Assembly (NCBI GenBank): GCA_032207245.1
Contig: CM063503.1
Coordinates: 107,282,256 to 107,346,255 of the forward strand
DNA: 64,000 bases
Direction: 5' to 3'
Source: Pardosa pseudoannulata
Lineage: Eukaryota > Arthropoda > Arachnida > Araneae > Lycosidae
The position numbers and the translations under genes were made by a program. Each line of letters starts with the position of its first letter. Positions within the stretch are counted from its first letter, which is position 1. The notes under the pieces were generated by a model, which was not told the DNA's origin, did not search any database, and was given only the letters and a program-made list of their open reading frames with translations. This document shows, piece after piece, positions 1-13,226 of this stretch.

Positions 1-2445
1 GAGAAAATGTTGTAAAAATAGTAATCTATTAGCTTAATTACGAATAATCTAAAGTGTAAAACTGCAGCTTTCTTATAACATGCAGGGGAATTCTCAGACA
101 GATTAGCCTAAGGTGCAGAAAATAATTTACTGTCTCATTTAGGCATTAGGATTTAAATAAGAATCAAGGATTCCTTCCAGTTCCACAAAGTCCCCTCCAG
201 ATCTATCTTTTCCGTACTTTAACTGGCTTGCAAAGTGTAACCTACGTAATATTCTTGAAGTGGACTACGGGGAGTACTCCATAACATATACCAGGTATTT
301 GCCATTATGAACAGCGTAAACGTCGACCAGCCTATCGCACCCAGGACTGAACCTCTGGGCAGATTGGCTTTTAAAACCATTTCAAACAATTCACGCAACC
401 CCTTTAGTTCTTCTTTAGGCCACATGAGTCCGTTCCCAAGCTCAAAAATATTAACTTACGGAAAAGACAGAAGTTTGGTACTAGGACTATAAATCAGAGA
501 AATCAAGAACACCATACCAGAGTTGATAAGAAGCAAGGTTTAAAGTACACATATCTCACTTTTTGGAGTTTTATGCAAACAAAATTACTTTTTGAAATTT
601 CTTGCAATAGCAGGAAGTTAAAAAAACACAGATTAAGTAAGAAAAACCATGTTTATAATAATAGGAAGAATATAGTAAAATAAAAGAGGTAGAAGATAAA
701 AATAGGAGGACTATGAAACACTGGGTACGAAACACCCACATTCATCAAAGAAAGAAAGGAAGACAACCCCAAAATGTGAGAGGAAAGAAATTGAAGTACC
801 TCGGTGTCCTGAAATTCGTGTTTACTATAAAACTGTAATTACCCTGAGGGAATTACTACATAAAGCGACGTTAAGAAAGAAACACTGAAGAGCATACAAT
901 CTAAAAATGGTTTAAAGATAACTACACATATTTAAATTTCATAAAGTTATTCAGAATGATCTTACCTACGATTAGTATTCTTTAAAAGTTCTATTAATCC
1001 ATTGTTTACACTTTTAAGTGTACAGAGTAATTTTAAAATTCTAAAGCCCTACCCCTTAAAAGCATACTAAAATGGAAAGATATTTTCTTCCTTTTTTATA
1101 TGACATATTTGTTTAAGTATACACACCTCACACATTTTCTTTATTTTATGTGATTAATGTGTACGATTTTTGTTTTCCACTAATAAAATACCATAACTTA
1201 TTTTTGTTTGTACTCATTGCAGTACAAAATGCTTATTGTACCATACATTTGCATTTTAATACACGAAATACTTGTTTTAACACACATCAATCTCATTTCT
1301 TACATATTGTATGTGATAAATAACCACTTTTGTCACCAAGTATAAAAATAAAATAAATAAACTTTATTGTGCTTATTGCAGTGAAAAATGTTTGTTTTGT
1401 GGTAATATTAAACTTATTTACATTTTAACACATGTGAAATATCTCGTTTAATATACAAGATTCATATGTCGGAATATTTTATGCCATAACCAAAAACTTT
1501 TTTTTTACCAACTTCCAAAATATGATTATTTCACTTTACCATACTTATTAAAAATTAAAGTATTAGTTTCCTATTGAAATTAAGTATTTTTAAACTAATG
1601 CTTTACAAATGTATATTTCTGTATACTTAAATATCTTAATGCTTTATTTATAAACTACCACTTCCTTAACTAATGAAATACAATTATTTAACTTTAACTT
1701 TATCTTACTTATTTCAGCGAAAAATAATAGGAGTATATTAATATTAATATCATATAAAAAGCATTTGATATCATTTTAATAAACATAAATATTTTTAGCT
1801 TAAATCAAAGTTACTCTTATTTTATTATTTAATGAAAAAAGCTTAAGCTATTTCGTTATTTTTTCCAAACTTAAGCTTTATATCGTTAGACTTCAGTTTC
1901 ATGGAATTATTACTATTATATAAATAATTCTGAACTTCTGTAGAATAAACACAGTAGATATTGCAGTCATGCACAATCCAGTCACGTATTATACAGCTAA
2001 GAACGTGACTTGATTTGTTTAGTATCTGAGATTATCTCTGAAATGCATTTCAGCATAAATGGGTTATAAGTTAATATCTAATAAATATATTAACTTATAA
2101 ACCATACAACCAACACTTCTTGAACTTTTGTTGACGCATATGTGGTGTTCATTCATATGAAGTAAATTCACTGACAAAATACATTTTTTCTATGTTCAGG
2201 TAAATAGATTTAAAAAATTGGTCACATATTATATTCTAAACTTCATACAAGAGTAAATAGAGCATATTGAAGCTTCACTGTTTAAGTATACTCAGTACAT
2301 TTTGTGTACCTCCTTAAAATCAAAACAAGTAAAACAAATATTTCTTAAGATAATCGGTTTTCTTCTGGTTTTCTTAATATTATATGAGATGAATATTAAA
2401 AGGGAAAACTACAACAATGGGTTTAATTCTATAATAAAAGTGTTG
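1..2445. other. AT-rich unannotated stretch
   Basis: I see no supportable gene. Open frames here are short and AT-driven. Positions about 1201-1282, 1361-1452 and 1680-1740 resemble one another loosely (an 'attgcagt/tttcagcg' core followed by A-rich sequence), which suggests an old diverged tandem repeat. This is an observation by eye only. Confidence 0.55.
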
Positions 2446-2663
2446 TATAAAACCTTTTATATGGACATAGGATTATTAAAACTATGAAATTTAAATAAAA
2501 ACTATGTATTCCTGTAGTTTGCGTAAGTTTTTAAAATTTACTTATATAATAGATATTTTAGAACATAAGTAAATTTTAATATCTTATGCAAACTTCAGAA
2601 ATACATAGTTTTTGTTTAAATTTCTAAGTTTTAATAGTCCTATGTCCGTGTAAAAGGTTTTAT
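2446..2663. repeat. Large imperfect inverted repeat 1 (foldback)
   Basis: The first about 98 bases (from 2446) pair with the last about 98 (to 2663), with roughly 11 mismatches by eye. The stem closes on an A/T loop spanning about 2545-2566. The sequence could fold into a long hairpin as DNA or as RNA. The apex sequence (2542-2569) is repeated almost exactly at the apex of the next inverted repeat, although the stems are unrelated. It may be a foldback element, a template-switch product or a hairpin-RNA locus; the sequence alone does not decide. Confidence 0.8.
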
Positions 2664-2671
2664 ATATGGAC

Positions 2672-2873
2672 AATATATTTGAAGTAGTAGGATCTAGAAC
2701 AATTGCATTGAGTGTTGAAAAAATGGATCGTATAGAGCTTCTATATAATAGATAATAAGATCGTAAAGAAATCTTATATAATAGAGATTTTAGAACATAA
2801 GATTTAGCTCTATACGATCCATTTTTTCAACACTAAATGCAATTGTTCTAGATCCTACTACTTCAAATATATT
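2672..2873. repeat. Large near-perfect inverted repeat 2 (foldback)
   Basis: Left arm 2672-2739 and right arm 2806-2873 are 68 bases each and complementary with one mismatch seen. The 66-base spacer contains a smaller hairpin (TTATATAATAGAG... between 'aaatctta' and 'taagattt') whose loop matches the apex of the preceding inverted repeat. The almost perfect arms mean it is younger than inverted repeat 1, or selected to stay paired. No open frame runs through it. Confidence 0.9.
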
Positions 2874-5286
2874 GAGAACAACTAAGTACATTTTTGAAAT
2901 CAACTGGACCGTGGATTCCGCTTCGTAATCTGTACCGTTTTTATTCGTCTTCTATGATATTCTATTATATCAGGAGTTATCTCTATAGACCTAACTTCAT
3001 TAAGTGTTAAACACACATAAATCTGAAAACGGGAAATATAAGGGCAATAATTGGCCAGGAATAATGGAATAAGTTGTCTGAGTGATGTAGCTGAAAAAAA
3101 GATAGTACCCTTGTACAAAAACTTGAATTGTTAGCTGGTGAATCTGTGAAGTGAATAAAACAATACTTTTTAATTATTTTTTATCAGGAAAAAACTAACT
3201 ACTGTATGTATTCAGAATAAATTGGGGCAAGGCTTTTTAATTCTCAGTAAATTTGTTTAACATTTGCTTTATAACAATCTCTTACGAACTGTATTTGGTA
3301 ATATAGATATTGATTAATAATGAAACAAAAACTAAAATGAAATCATTTACAAATTTCATATGATAGGAAAAATAATTTTCACAGTATGTAACGATTTTCA
3401 ACTCGTACTCAATAACTTACATGGAACCGACAAAACTGAACGACTATTGTTGATTTTTAATTTGACTATATGATCATCTCCATAACGTGAAATAAAATTA
3501 AGAATTAATAATGAGACATGAATAACATCGTCAAGAAGCTAATCAGTTAAAGAGTCAAGTTTACACATTAAACTAAATTTAACCATACATAGTAATTATC
3601 TGTAATTCTGTGTTTTGGGTCTTAAATTTGCAATAAATCAAATTATTAGATTGAGTTACACCAAAATATAATATCAGGGTTAGTGGATTACCAAACTGCA
3701 AATGATTCCCAACATATTTTGTAAGTTTGTTTATATCAAACTAAAACTCTGAGTAACTATACATAAACGAATATTTTTAAGTTATAGGTTAATTACTTCT
3801 ATAAAATAAATTTTATTTAGTTTGGTATTTTGTACAGTTAATTTTTTTAATAATTAAAAATTAATCGTAATATAATTCAGCAAAAAATACTACTTAATGA
3901 TACCTGCAGAGAGAGTATCTAAAGATAATTTCTGGAATCTTTGCATTCATGTTGCACAGAATAATCGAAAGATATAAGTGCTTCGAAGTAATTGTGTCAG
4001 GTCAATTTTATTAAAACACTTTTTCACGATAATGTTGAATTTAAATTTAACTTTTATAGATACCTTTACAAAATTACTGATACAAAATTACTGTAAAGAA
4101 TGTAATATTGTTGATTAAAAATGTTCCTCTAAAATTATGTTTCCTATCTTCAGAAAAAGCTTTTTAAGTTTTAAAGGTATACAATAATTAAATTAAGAAA
4201 TGTGCTGAGTTAATCGGGATATAACCTTTTCAGTAAATAAATTTTAAAAAATAAAGCAAATTGAATATGTATAAAATAACAAATAGTGTGCAACAAGAAT
4301 AGACATATTTTTAAGAATAAGAACTCATTTTCAAATTAAAAAAATTATTTTAGGCAGAAAGATATGATTGATATAATTCCCTTACCAGTGGATATTTTTA
4401 ATATATAATAACTATCAATACTTAAAATAAGGAAGGGAGGGCATTAATTTATTATAGAGTAACATACTTAAAATGTCATAGATTTTTTTTTATTAAAATC
4501 CTACTACATTAAAATATTTGCACCTTTTTCCTTCAGATATCAATTTTATTTCTTAGAAACAATTCTCAACTAAAATATAACATTTTTAATTTGAGAAGAA
4601 TATTGAAAGTTAATTTTATTCATTTGCTTTAATTCATGATGTAGCTTTTCTTTTTCATAAGAATGATATTGTGATATTTTTTATTCAAATCATTTTCAAA
4701 CCCGCATGGAATTGTGCTTAAATCAAATTTTAAATTTCTTTATAATAATTTATTGCATGTTTTCAAACCATCTGAAATATTTCAATAATATTTTGACTTG
4801 GCATGCCCCCTTAATATAAAAACATGCTTGTTAGGTGAAATATTCGATGAATATAAATACTTTATTGAACTTTGTAATAGTATTTATACAAGAGAGAAAT
4901 TATTGAAATTATTTCATAACTAACTGATTTCAAGTTACTGAATTATATTGGAATTTATTTGTGGGAAAATAAGATAAATACACTTCATTCACGAAGTTCT
5001 CAGTCAAAGTTTCTCTAAAGTTTTTTGAAAAATAACTTGATATTATTGAAGAATTAAGTTATAAAATTTGAAAAAATTCACAAAATTAGTTTTGTTGAAA
5101 TTTCGCATAATTTAAGAAGGATTTTAATTTTCCTAAAACAACTTCATGAAACACATCTAACTAAATAAATGGGTAAAACTTTTGCATTTACTTTCAAAAA
5201 TATAGATTTATATTTGTTATGGATGGAACAAAATTTTTTTTTATAAAATTCGGGATTATATGTTAATTGCAGACAATCCAGTCTTT
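2874..5286. other. AT-rich unannotated stretch
   Basis: No gene, transposon end or structured repeat was recognised. The short minus-strand frame at 2900-3118 has no recognisable domain and ordinary composition, so it is not called. Confidence 0.55.
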
Positions 5287-6475
5287 AACCCTTTAGCGGA
5301 CAGTGGTTTCGCAATGAGACCATATTTAAATATCTTAATTTTTTCTTTACTTTTTGTAGACATATGAATGATTTTTCAGTTTTTTATGTTTTGACAACTT
5401 AAACCTTAATATATGACAGCACTACATTTAATTTTTTTTTCTCTTGAAATATATGTAATTAAACTTTCAGTACCTGGAAAGTCAGTAATTCGATTTTTCT
5501 GACTTATAGCTTCAAATAAAAATATCTACCAAACAACACTTATAAATTGTTAAATTATCTATTTATTAAACTATTTTTAAGCTATTTATTTATTATGCTA
5601 CTTGTTAGGCTATTTATTTATTATTCTGTTTATTAAGCTATTTATTATACTGTTTATTAAGCTATTTATTTATTATGCTGTTTATTAAGCTATTTATTTA
5701 TTATGCTGTTTATTAAGCTATTTATTAATTATACTGTTTGTTAAGCTATTTATTTATTATACTATTTTTAAGTTATTTATTATACAATCTATTAAGCTAT
5801 TTATTATACTATTTGTTAAGTTATTTATTTATTGTACTATTTTAAGGATACTTATTTATTTTTCTTACAATATAATTAAAATTTCAAAAAGGATTATATT
5901 CACGCTGTACAAAGGGAGGGTTTTATCAATTTAACTACCCCTCAAACCCTCCTAAAGGTATACTCCTCTAAGAAATGTTAAGGAAAATTTTTATATATTT
6001 TACATTCCTAAAGTTCATAGATAACATTGTTAGATTAATTTCGCCACCGAAAGATAGATGGCGCTATTGAGCGGTGGGAAAAACAAACTTGGTCGAAGAG
6101 AAAAACCGTTGGACATTCGGCGTCGGTTCTAAAATGTTATTCCTGTATTCTACTATTATTCATATATGAACCGGGTTTAAAGCGTAACATAATTCATAAT
6201 TCTGTATTCATGTCTCAGTTTATTCTCTATGTGTCGTGAAGTGTTGTAAAATAAAAGGTGTGTGTGTTTCAACAGCTGTGTTTGGATTTATACAGTCATG
6301 AGAATCCCAGCATAAACAAAAGGTAAGAAGTTACCTTATTTACTTCTTCAGTAATATTGAACATTTACATATCATTCTACCTCAAGAAAATTCTAAATTC
6401 ATTAACTATTCTATCCAAACATTTATAAACTAATTTCATTAAATTCTAAAGAATTTATGTTCGTAACCTTCAAAG
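5287..6475. mobile_element. Possible non-autonomous piggyBac-like element
   Basis: The interval starts CCCTTTAGCGG directly after TTAA and ends ...CCTTCAAAGGG directly before TTAA. TTAA target sites and termini beginning CCC are the hallmark of piggyBac elements. The terminal inverted repeat is short: 8 of the first 11 bases match. There is no transposase frame inside; the interior holds a minisatellite (5553-5846) and a segment near 6200-6330 that ends in a splice-donor-like AAAGGTAAGAAG. If real, this is a deletion derivative or MITE needing a transposase in trans. The short TIR in an AT-rich genome makes chance possible. Confidence 0.4.
5553..5846. repeat. Minisatellite, unit about 22-28 bp
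   Basis: About a dozen imperfect head-to-tail units share the core TTAAGCTATTTATT(TATT)ATRCTGTTTA. Units differ mainly by presence or absence of TATT and by single substitutions. It lies inside the possible piggyBac-like element, in its left half. Confidence 0.85.
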
Positions 6476-8013
<1,538 letters not shown>

Positions 8014-8085
8014 TGGTTGGTTGGGTTTAGTGGCGTAAAATCTAAATGAGGACATGCTGCGCCAAACAAATTATCACATAAAACA
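8014..8085 (-). mobile_element. LINE/SINE 3' tail fragment (ACCAACC tail)
   Basis: Read on the minus strand, this has TTTGTTTGGCGCAGCATGTC, then about 20 bases, then ACGCCACTAAACCCAACC with an ACCAACC repeat tail. The same order of blocks occurs on the plus strand at about 53260-53336. Two independent copies ending in a simple ACCAACC tail indicate the 3' end of a retrotransposon (LINE, or a SINE sharing its tail). No coding part is left. Confidence 0.6.
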
Positions 8086-8448
8086 AAGTAATACAATTTA
8101 AAGTAACAGAAATTACTAATAAAAATTTAAGTAAAAAGATACCAGCAAAATCGATGTAGAAAAAGATTCACATTAAAACATTTAAAAACATTAAACGAGG
8201 TTTAAAACATCGATGCGGATGAGAAAATTAAAGAGTTTGGGATGAGCCTAAAAGTTCATTCAAACAAGGATGAAAAGTTTTAAAATAAATATAATAAAAA
8301 AGTTTTAAAGCCAAAAAAAGTTATATGAAAATATAATTTAAAATCTAATTTCGGCATGAAGGAATATTAGATATACTTTAAATACTATGAAATATGCAAT
8401 TCTCATTTATGCATAAGTGATGTAGATATTACTATCCTTTTATTCGGA

Positions 8449-8678
8449 TTTAATAAAATAAGGTAAATTCAAACAGCGGGACACATCTCAACTCAGGACG
8501 AGTCTGCCTTTTGGTTCAAACGAAATTGCAACGTATTGTTTTCCTATTTACTACCATATACATGAAAATGAATAGAGAGGTCATTAACGTAATTCGTGAA
8601 GTTGCGGGAAATGGCTCTATTTTTATTCTTTCTCTAAATTTCAAAGCTAATACTTATTCTGTGTGAAATATATAAGGG
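8449..8678. repeat. 230-bp tandem duplication, copy 1
   Basis: This copy is repeated immediately downstream at 8679-8908 with an offset of 230. By eye the two are more than 90% identical, with substitutions and a one-base indel. No open frame of note and no inverted ends, so it is a plain local duplication rather than an identifiable element. Confidence 0.92.
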
Positions 8679-8908
8679 TTTAACAAAATAAGGTAAATTC
8701 AAACAGCTTGAGACATCTCAACTCAGGACGATTCTGCCTTTTGGTTCAAACGAAATTGCAACATATTGGTTTCCTATTTACTACCATATACATGAAAATG
8801 AATAGAGAGGTCATTAACGTAATTCGTGAAGTTGCGGGAAATGGCTCTTTTTTATTCTTTCTTTAAACTTTAAAGCTAATACTTATTCTGTGTCAAATTC
8901 ATAAGGGT
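8679..8908. repeat. 230-bp tandem duplication, copy 2
   Basis: This is the direct partner of 8449-8678. It differs by scattered substitutions (for example CGGGACAC versus CTTGAGAC near the left end) and a shorter T run near 8848. Confidence 0.92.
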
Positions 8909-10240
8909 ATAAACAACTATTTTTCTATCAGAAAAACATTTTATAGTTAAAAAATTATAGATAAACTTATTTCATATTTTTTCTAGTTTTCAAAATAGTG
9001 TGTCTACATAGACAACTAAACTTTCTCAAATCTATAAGCTGAATAGGGAACTTTGTCACAAAAATGATCCAGGTAAAAACTGTTTCGATCGCCATAAATT
9101 GCAGAATGAGATAAAATGTGGTTTTAGGATTATATTTAATTATATATAGTTAAAACTTTCATTCTCATATTAGATTGAAAATAAGAGTCGTTTCTACAAA
9201 AAATTTAAAGGAGATAGAATCACAGTAATTAAAAATCCTGCTAGAAAAATATTCTGCAAAAAGAAATCTAAATTGTCTACTGACGGTATCCGATGTCTCA
9301 AACTTAGCGTATATCATTTCATAAACAAAAATAATTTTAGGATATTTTTTTATATTTTTTCCGTGTTTGATAATTGTTACTCGCGGATTAAGTACCATTC
9401 ATTTTTTTAGTAGTTAACTGCAAACTAGCTTTAGCTGACTCATAAAATAGGAGAAATATTCCCTTCATACAAATATATATAAAGGTATTCATAAATTAAG
9501 TTCAATATTATATGTATATATGTCAATTTAACACCGATTCATTTCAAGAAACTATGAGGATTTGTAATTGTAACACTGACACATTTCAAAACAATGCTAA
9601 TTATACCAAACAATGAACAGAAGCATGGCTAAAGATCTGGTGTTTAAAACTTTTTGAAAAAATATTCTAAAAGTATGAGAGCTAACTAGCATTTCAACCG
9701 AGGATCAAGAACGTCAAGATATATCATAACATCGTTTATATTTGGAATTTCAAACAAAAAATGATTGTAAAATACTGAAATGATAGGAATTTTGATCAGC
9801 CGTTAATTGTTGTTTTGAATGATATATCTTAAAACTATAGAACCTATGCAGCAGTTTTTTTGTTTTAAATATCTTACTTTTAAACAAAATTGTCAGTCCA
9901 GGACAAATGTGGTTATATAAATTGGGTCGCATTATAGAATAATTCTCCATTAAAAGAACAGAGCAATCAAAGCAATATTTGATTCAATAAATGCTTATTT
10001 CCTATATATGTAGGAAACATACCAAATGGTAATTTGCATCAAAACTATAGTCATAAAACATCGTAGCATATTAAATTTCAGAATTAGAAATTAGAATTTT
10101 GTTAATCCAAACAGAAGAACGTTATCTTATATTAAAACAAATTAGATCATCCAACTTTTCTATTATTTTTTAATGTAATCCAACTGACTGACATTCAAAG
10201 CAATGATCTAATGATCGCAGCAATATATGCATACAACTAG
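8909..10240. other. AT-rich unannotated stretch
   Basis: I see nothing supportable. Two short minus-strand frames (9165-9398, 9750-9950) have no domain and no conserved partner in the window. Confidence 0.55.
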
Positions 10241-10730
10241 CTGAGTCCTAATACATATTAATCTGTACAAGCTTAATGACAGGAATATAAGCTAATTTAA
10301 TATTTAAAAATTTGCAAAACAATTTATTGTTTCTTTCAAACTAAAGATGGAATTCATCTCAATGATATCTGGTGAAACTTCCTGTAGTATGTTTTACAAT
10401 ACTAAATCGATACATTTAACATCACTTAGAAATATATTCTTCTGCCGGATTTAGTAGAACAGATTTTCACTACGCCCAATTCACATAGTATTCATCAGCA
10501 CAGGTAAATGAATGGTTTATTATTTTAGAAGTTAGTTTATATAGACAACATGCACATAACCCCGATAGGAATTTCAACTCAGTTTCATTGATGAATTAAA
10601 GTCTCTTATAGAATCTCATGGTATATTACAACAGAACATGATATCTTGTAGTTTGTTAACCTTTTCAAAGGGTCTTTCTATATAACTGTACAGGTCCTGT
10701 GGGAGAGGGGGATCTCTTGTTTGATGAAAC

Positions 10731-11003
10731 ATGAAAACACAGGTAATTATCTTTAGTTATGTGTTATTCCTTAATCACAATGTTGAATTACTAACAGAGG
10801 CCCAAATGACCGTTATGAATATATTTCACCTCCAGTACAGGCACAGGGGAGAAGGCAGGTGCTTTCCTCACGCGGTGTGTCGGTCATCCAGTCAGTACAG
10901 GGGACCAGTCAAATGTTTTCCTGGTGTGAAGTGTCGGTCCTGGCTCACGGGATGGCAGTGCAGACGAACCGGGCTTGTGATTTCGATGTCCAGCTCCTCT
11001 TGA
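10731..11003 (+). other. Cysteine-containing 90-codon open frame, copy 1 (coding status unknown)
   Basis: The frame begins with a hydrophobic stretch of about 20 residues, followed by a basic cysteine-bearing part with two similar units, CFPHAVCRS and CFPGVKCRS, 18 residues apart (five cysteines at residues 44, 50, 62, 68 and 77). I recognise no family. It overlaps an opposite-strand frame and sits in a GC-richer block that may be retroelement sequence. No TATA box, splice or polyadenylation evidence was found. It is identical in both copies of the tandem duplication, but the duplication is too recent for that to show selection. Confidence 0.15.
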
Positions 11004-11370
11004 ATCCCAACCTCCACTCCTTTTCTTAACTCTTTTTCCCAACTCCTCACCTCGGTTTTAAAGCCCTTTTTTTTCTCTTGCAATCGCTTGTTTGGTATAT
11101 TTTCCCCACATCTGCAACCCCTTCAGGAGTGCAGGTGGATCATTAAAATATCCCCTTTTGTGAGAGCTGACATTTTAGCCCCTGTCCCCATAACTCACGG
11201 TTACATATCTGTGCGGGATTGACCGTTACGCTGCCATTCGTGATCTATACCTTCTCTGCAGAGGTCCCTAAACTCGAAGTAAGCAATCGGAGTCCTAAAT
11301 TCTTCTAGGAAATTTCTCCCACAGTTGTACATGCACCTGCTGACGATTGTGGGAAAGTACCTCGGTACAG
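10840..11370 (-). pseudogene. Possible decayed retroelement leader/gag-like segment, copy 1
   Basis: This block is clearly richer in GC than its surroundings. On the minus strand a start near 11173 opens MSALTKGDILMI, followed by a stop, a frame change and then a charged, probably helical stretch rich in Lys/Glu (about 11083 to 10990). That layout (GC-rich leader, short amino-terminal peptide, charged helix) resembles the start of LTR-retroelement gag genes of arthropods. No zinc knuckle, protease or LTR was found. It could equally be an unrelated old insert. Confidence 0.25.
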
Positions 11371-12953
11371 GCTCCTATATATTTTTAAGCAATTTTCTAA
11401 AGTTTCTTGATCATTTGAATCAAACAATGTATAATTTCATTGGTTACACTTTATTCTCCATACAGAATGTATCTTCTGTTTAAATAACTGTAGGTATATA
11501 CCTACATACTTTAAATTAAAATGAATTTTAACATATAAATGTAGAATATTAATTAGTTGTAAGAGTTTTAAGGATTAACAGAATTTAAATTTCTAAGCTC
11601 TTTATGTAAAACTAAAAATGACTTGATGATCTATCCTTCAGATTTGCTGAGATGTTTTTAAAATGTTTTTTATTTATATTTTGTTTCATTTATTATAAAG
11701 CTTTTAACTTATGGCATTTGACTCTTGAGGTTTGCATTCAAAAAGTAAAATTTTACTATTCTTTTTAAAGCAAGCGATACCATTACTTTTCTTAAAATCC
11801 ATTTAACTATTTCAATTTAAATCGGAGTTATCATCTTTTTAAAAATAATTTCGTCAAAAACTTAAACTTGTTTTATTCTTTAGCCCTTGATGGTCTTTCT
11901 CAATCCAAAGTTTATTGCAGCGTATAATAGATGCTTACTGCTAAGCTTAATTGGAGGATAAATTTCGAAGAGCTATAGGGTCCAAATACTGACAATGTCT
12001 AGGATTCCAAGTCAAGTCACGATTTACGCACCCCTGATGCGTGATCCGACTTCTCATACTTCGCTTTCTCCCTAGCATCTTCAAAACGTTTTCACACAAA
12101 GCATTCAGTATTAGGGAGTGTATCTAAAGTAATCACAATACGTATTTCCTATCTATTAGGAGTGTACAATTAATCATAATGGTTATCTAATAAATCTCTA
12201 ATGATAAAAACCCGAAAAAACATTTCGTTACATATAATTTCGTATTTTGCTTACTACGTGTTCGTAAGTGAAATATGTTCTTCTGAAATATATTGGGAAT
12301 AAACCGCGATTTTTTAGCTATAAATTTTTGTGTTAGCATAATACAAGAAATTAATCACTGAAGCCTATAATTAAATAACTCGTAAAAATATTTAGTTATT
12401 TAAAAAAGTATTATTTCCTACATTATATGCTTTTCAATTCTTTATTTTGTATATTTATATTTTCTGAGTCCTAATACATATTAATCTGTACAAGCTTAAT
12501 GACAGGAATATAAGCTAATTTAATATTTAAAAATTTGCAAAACAATTTATTGTTTCTTTCAAACTAAAGATGGAATTCATCTCAATGATATCTGGTGAAA
12601 CTTCCTGTAGTATGTTTTACAATACTAAATCGATACATTTAACATCACTTAGAAATATATTCTTCTGCCGGATTTAGTAGAACAGATTTTCACTACGCCC
12701 AATTCACATAGTATTCATCAGCACAGGTAAATGAATGGTTTATTATTTTAGAAGTTAGTTTATATAGACAACATGCACAAAACCTGGATAGGAATTTCAA
12801 CTCAGTTTCATTGATGAATTAAAGTCTCTTATAGAATCTCATGGTATATTACAACAGAACATGATATCTTGTAGTTTGTTAACCTTTTCAAAGGGTCTTT
12901 CTATATAACTGTACAGGTCCTGTGGGAGAGGGGGATCTCTTGTTTGATGAAAC

Positions 12954-13226
12954 ATGAAAACACAGGTAATTATCTTTAGTTATGTGTTATTCCTTAATCA
13001 CAATGTTGAATTACTAACAGAGGCCCAAATGACCGTTATGAATATATTTCACCTCCAGTACAGGCACAGGGGAGAAGGCAGGTGCTTTCCTCACGCGGTG
13101 TGTCGGTCATCCAGTCAGTACAGGGGACCAGTCAAATGTTTTCCTGGTGTGAAGTGTCGGTCCTGGCTCACGGGATGGCAGTGCAGACGAACCGGGCTTG
13201 TGATTTCGATGTCCAGCTCCTCTTGA
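12954..13226 (+). other. Cysteine-containing 90-codon open frame, copy 2 (coding status unknown)
   Basis: The predicted 90 residues are identical to the frame in the first unit. The same reservations apply: no family recognised, overlapping frame on the other strand, no gene signals. Confidence 0.15.

Larger units (their letters stand above)
10241..12463. repeat. 2.22-kb tandem duplication, copy 1
   Basis: This is a direct repeat of 12464-14688 with a constant offset of 2223. Nearly all lines match exactly; I count about a dozen substitutions, several of them near the right end, plus small indels. Identity is therefore roughly 99%. The junction shares the two bases CT between the left boundary (...ctagCTgagtcc), the internal junction (...ttttCTgagtcc) and the right boundary (...ttttCTaaatat), as expected for microhomology-mediated or replication-slippage duplication. 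The unit holds a GC-richer core (about 10840-11370). Confidence 0.96.

Noticed and set aside
5553..5846. CRISPR array
   Set aside because: Units are contiguous AT-rich minisatellite repeats without unique spacers, in a eukaryotic genome.
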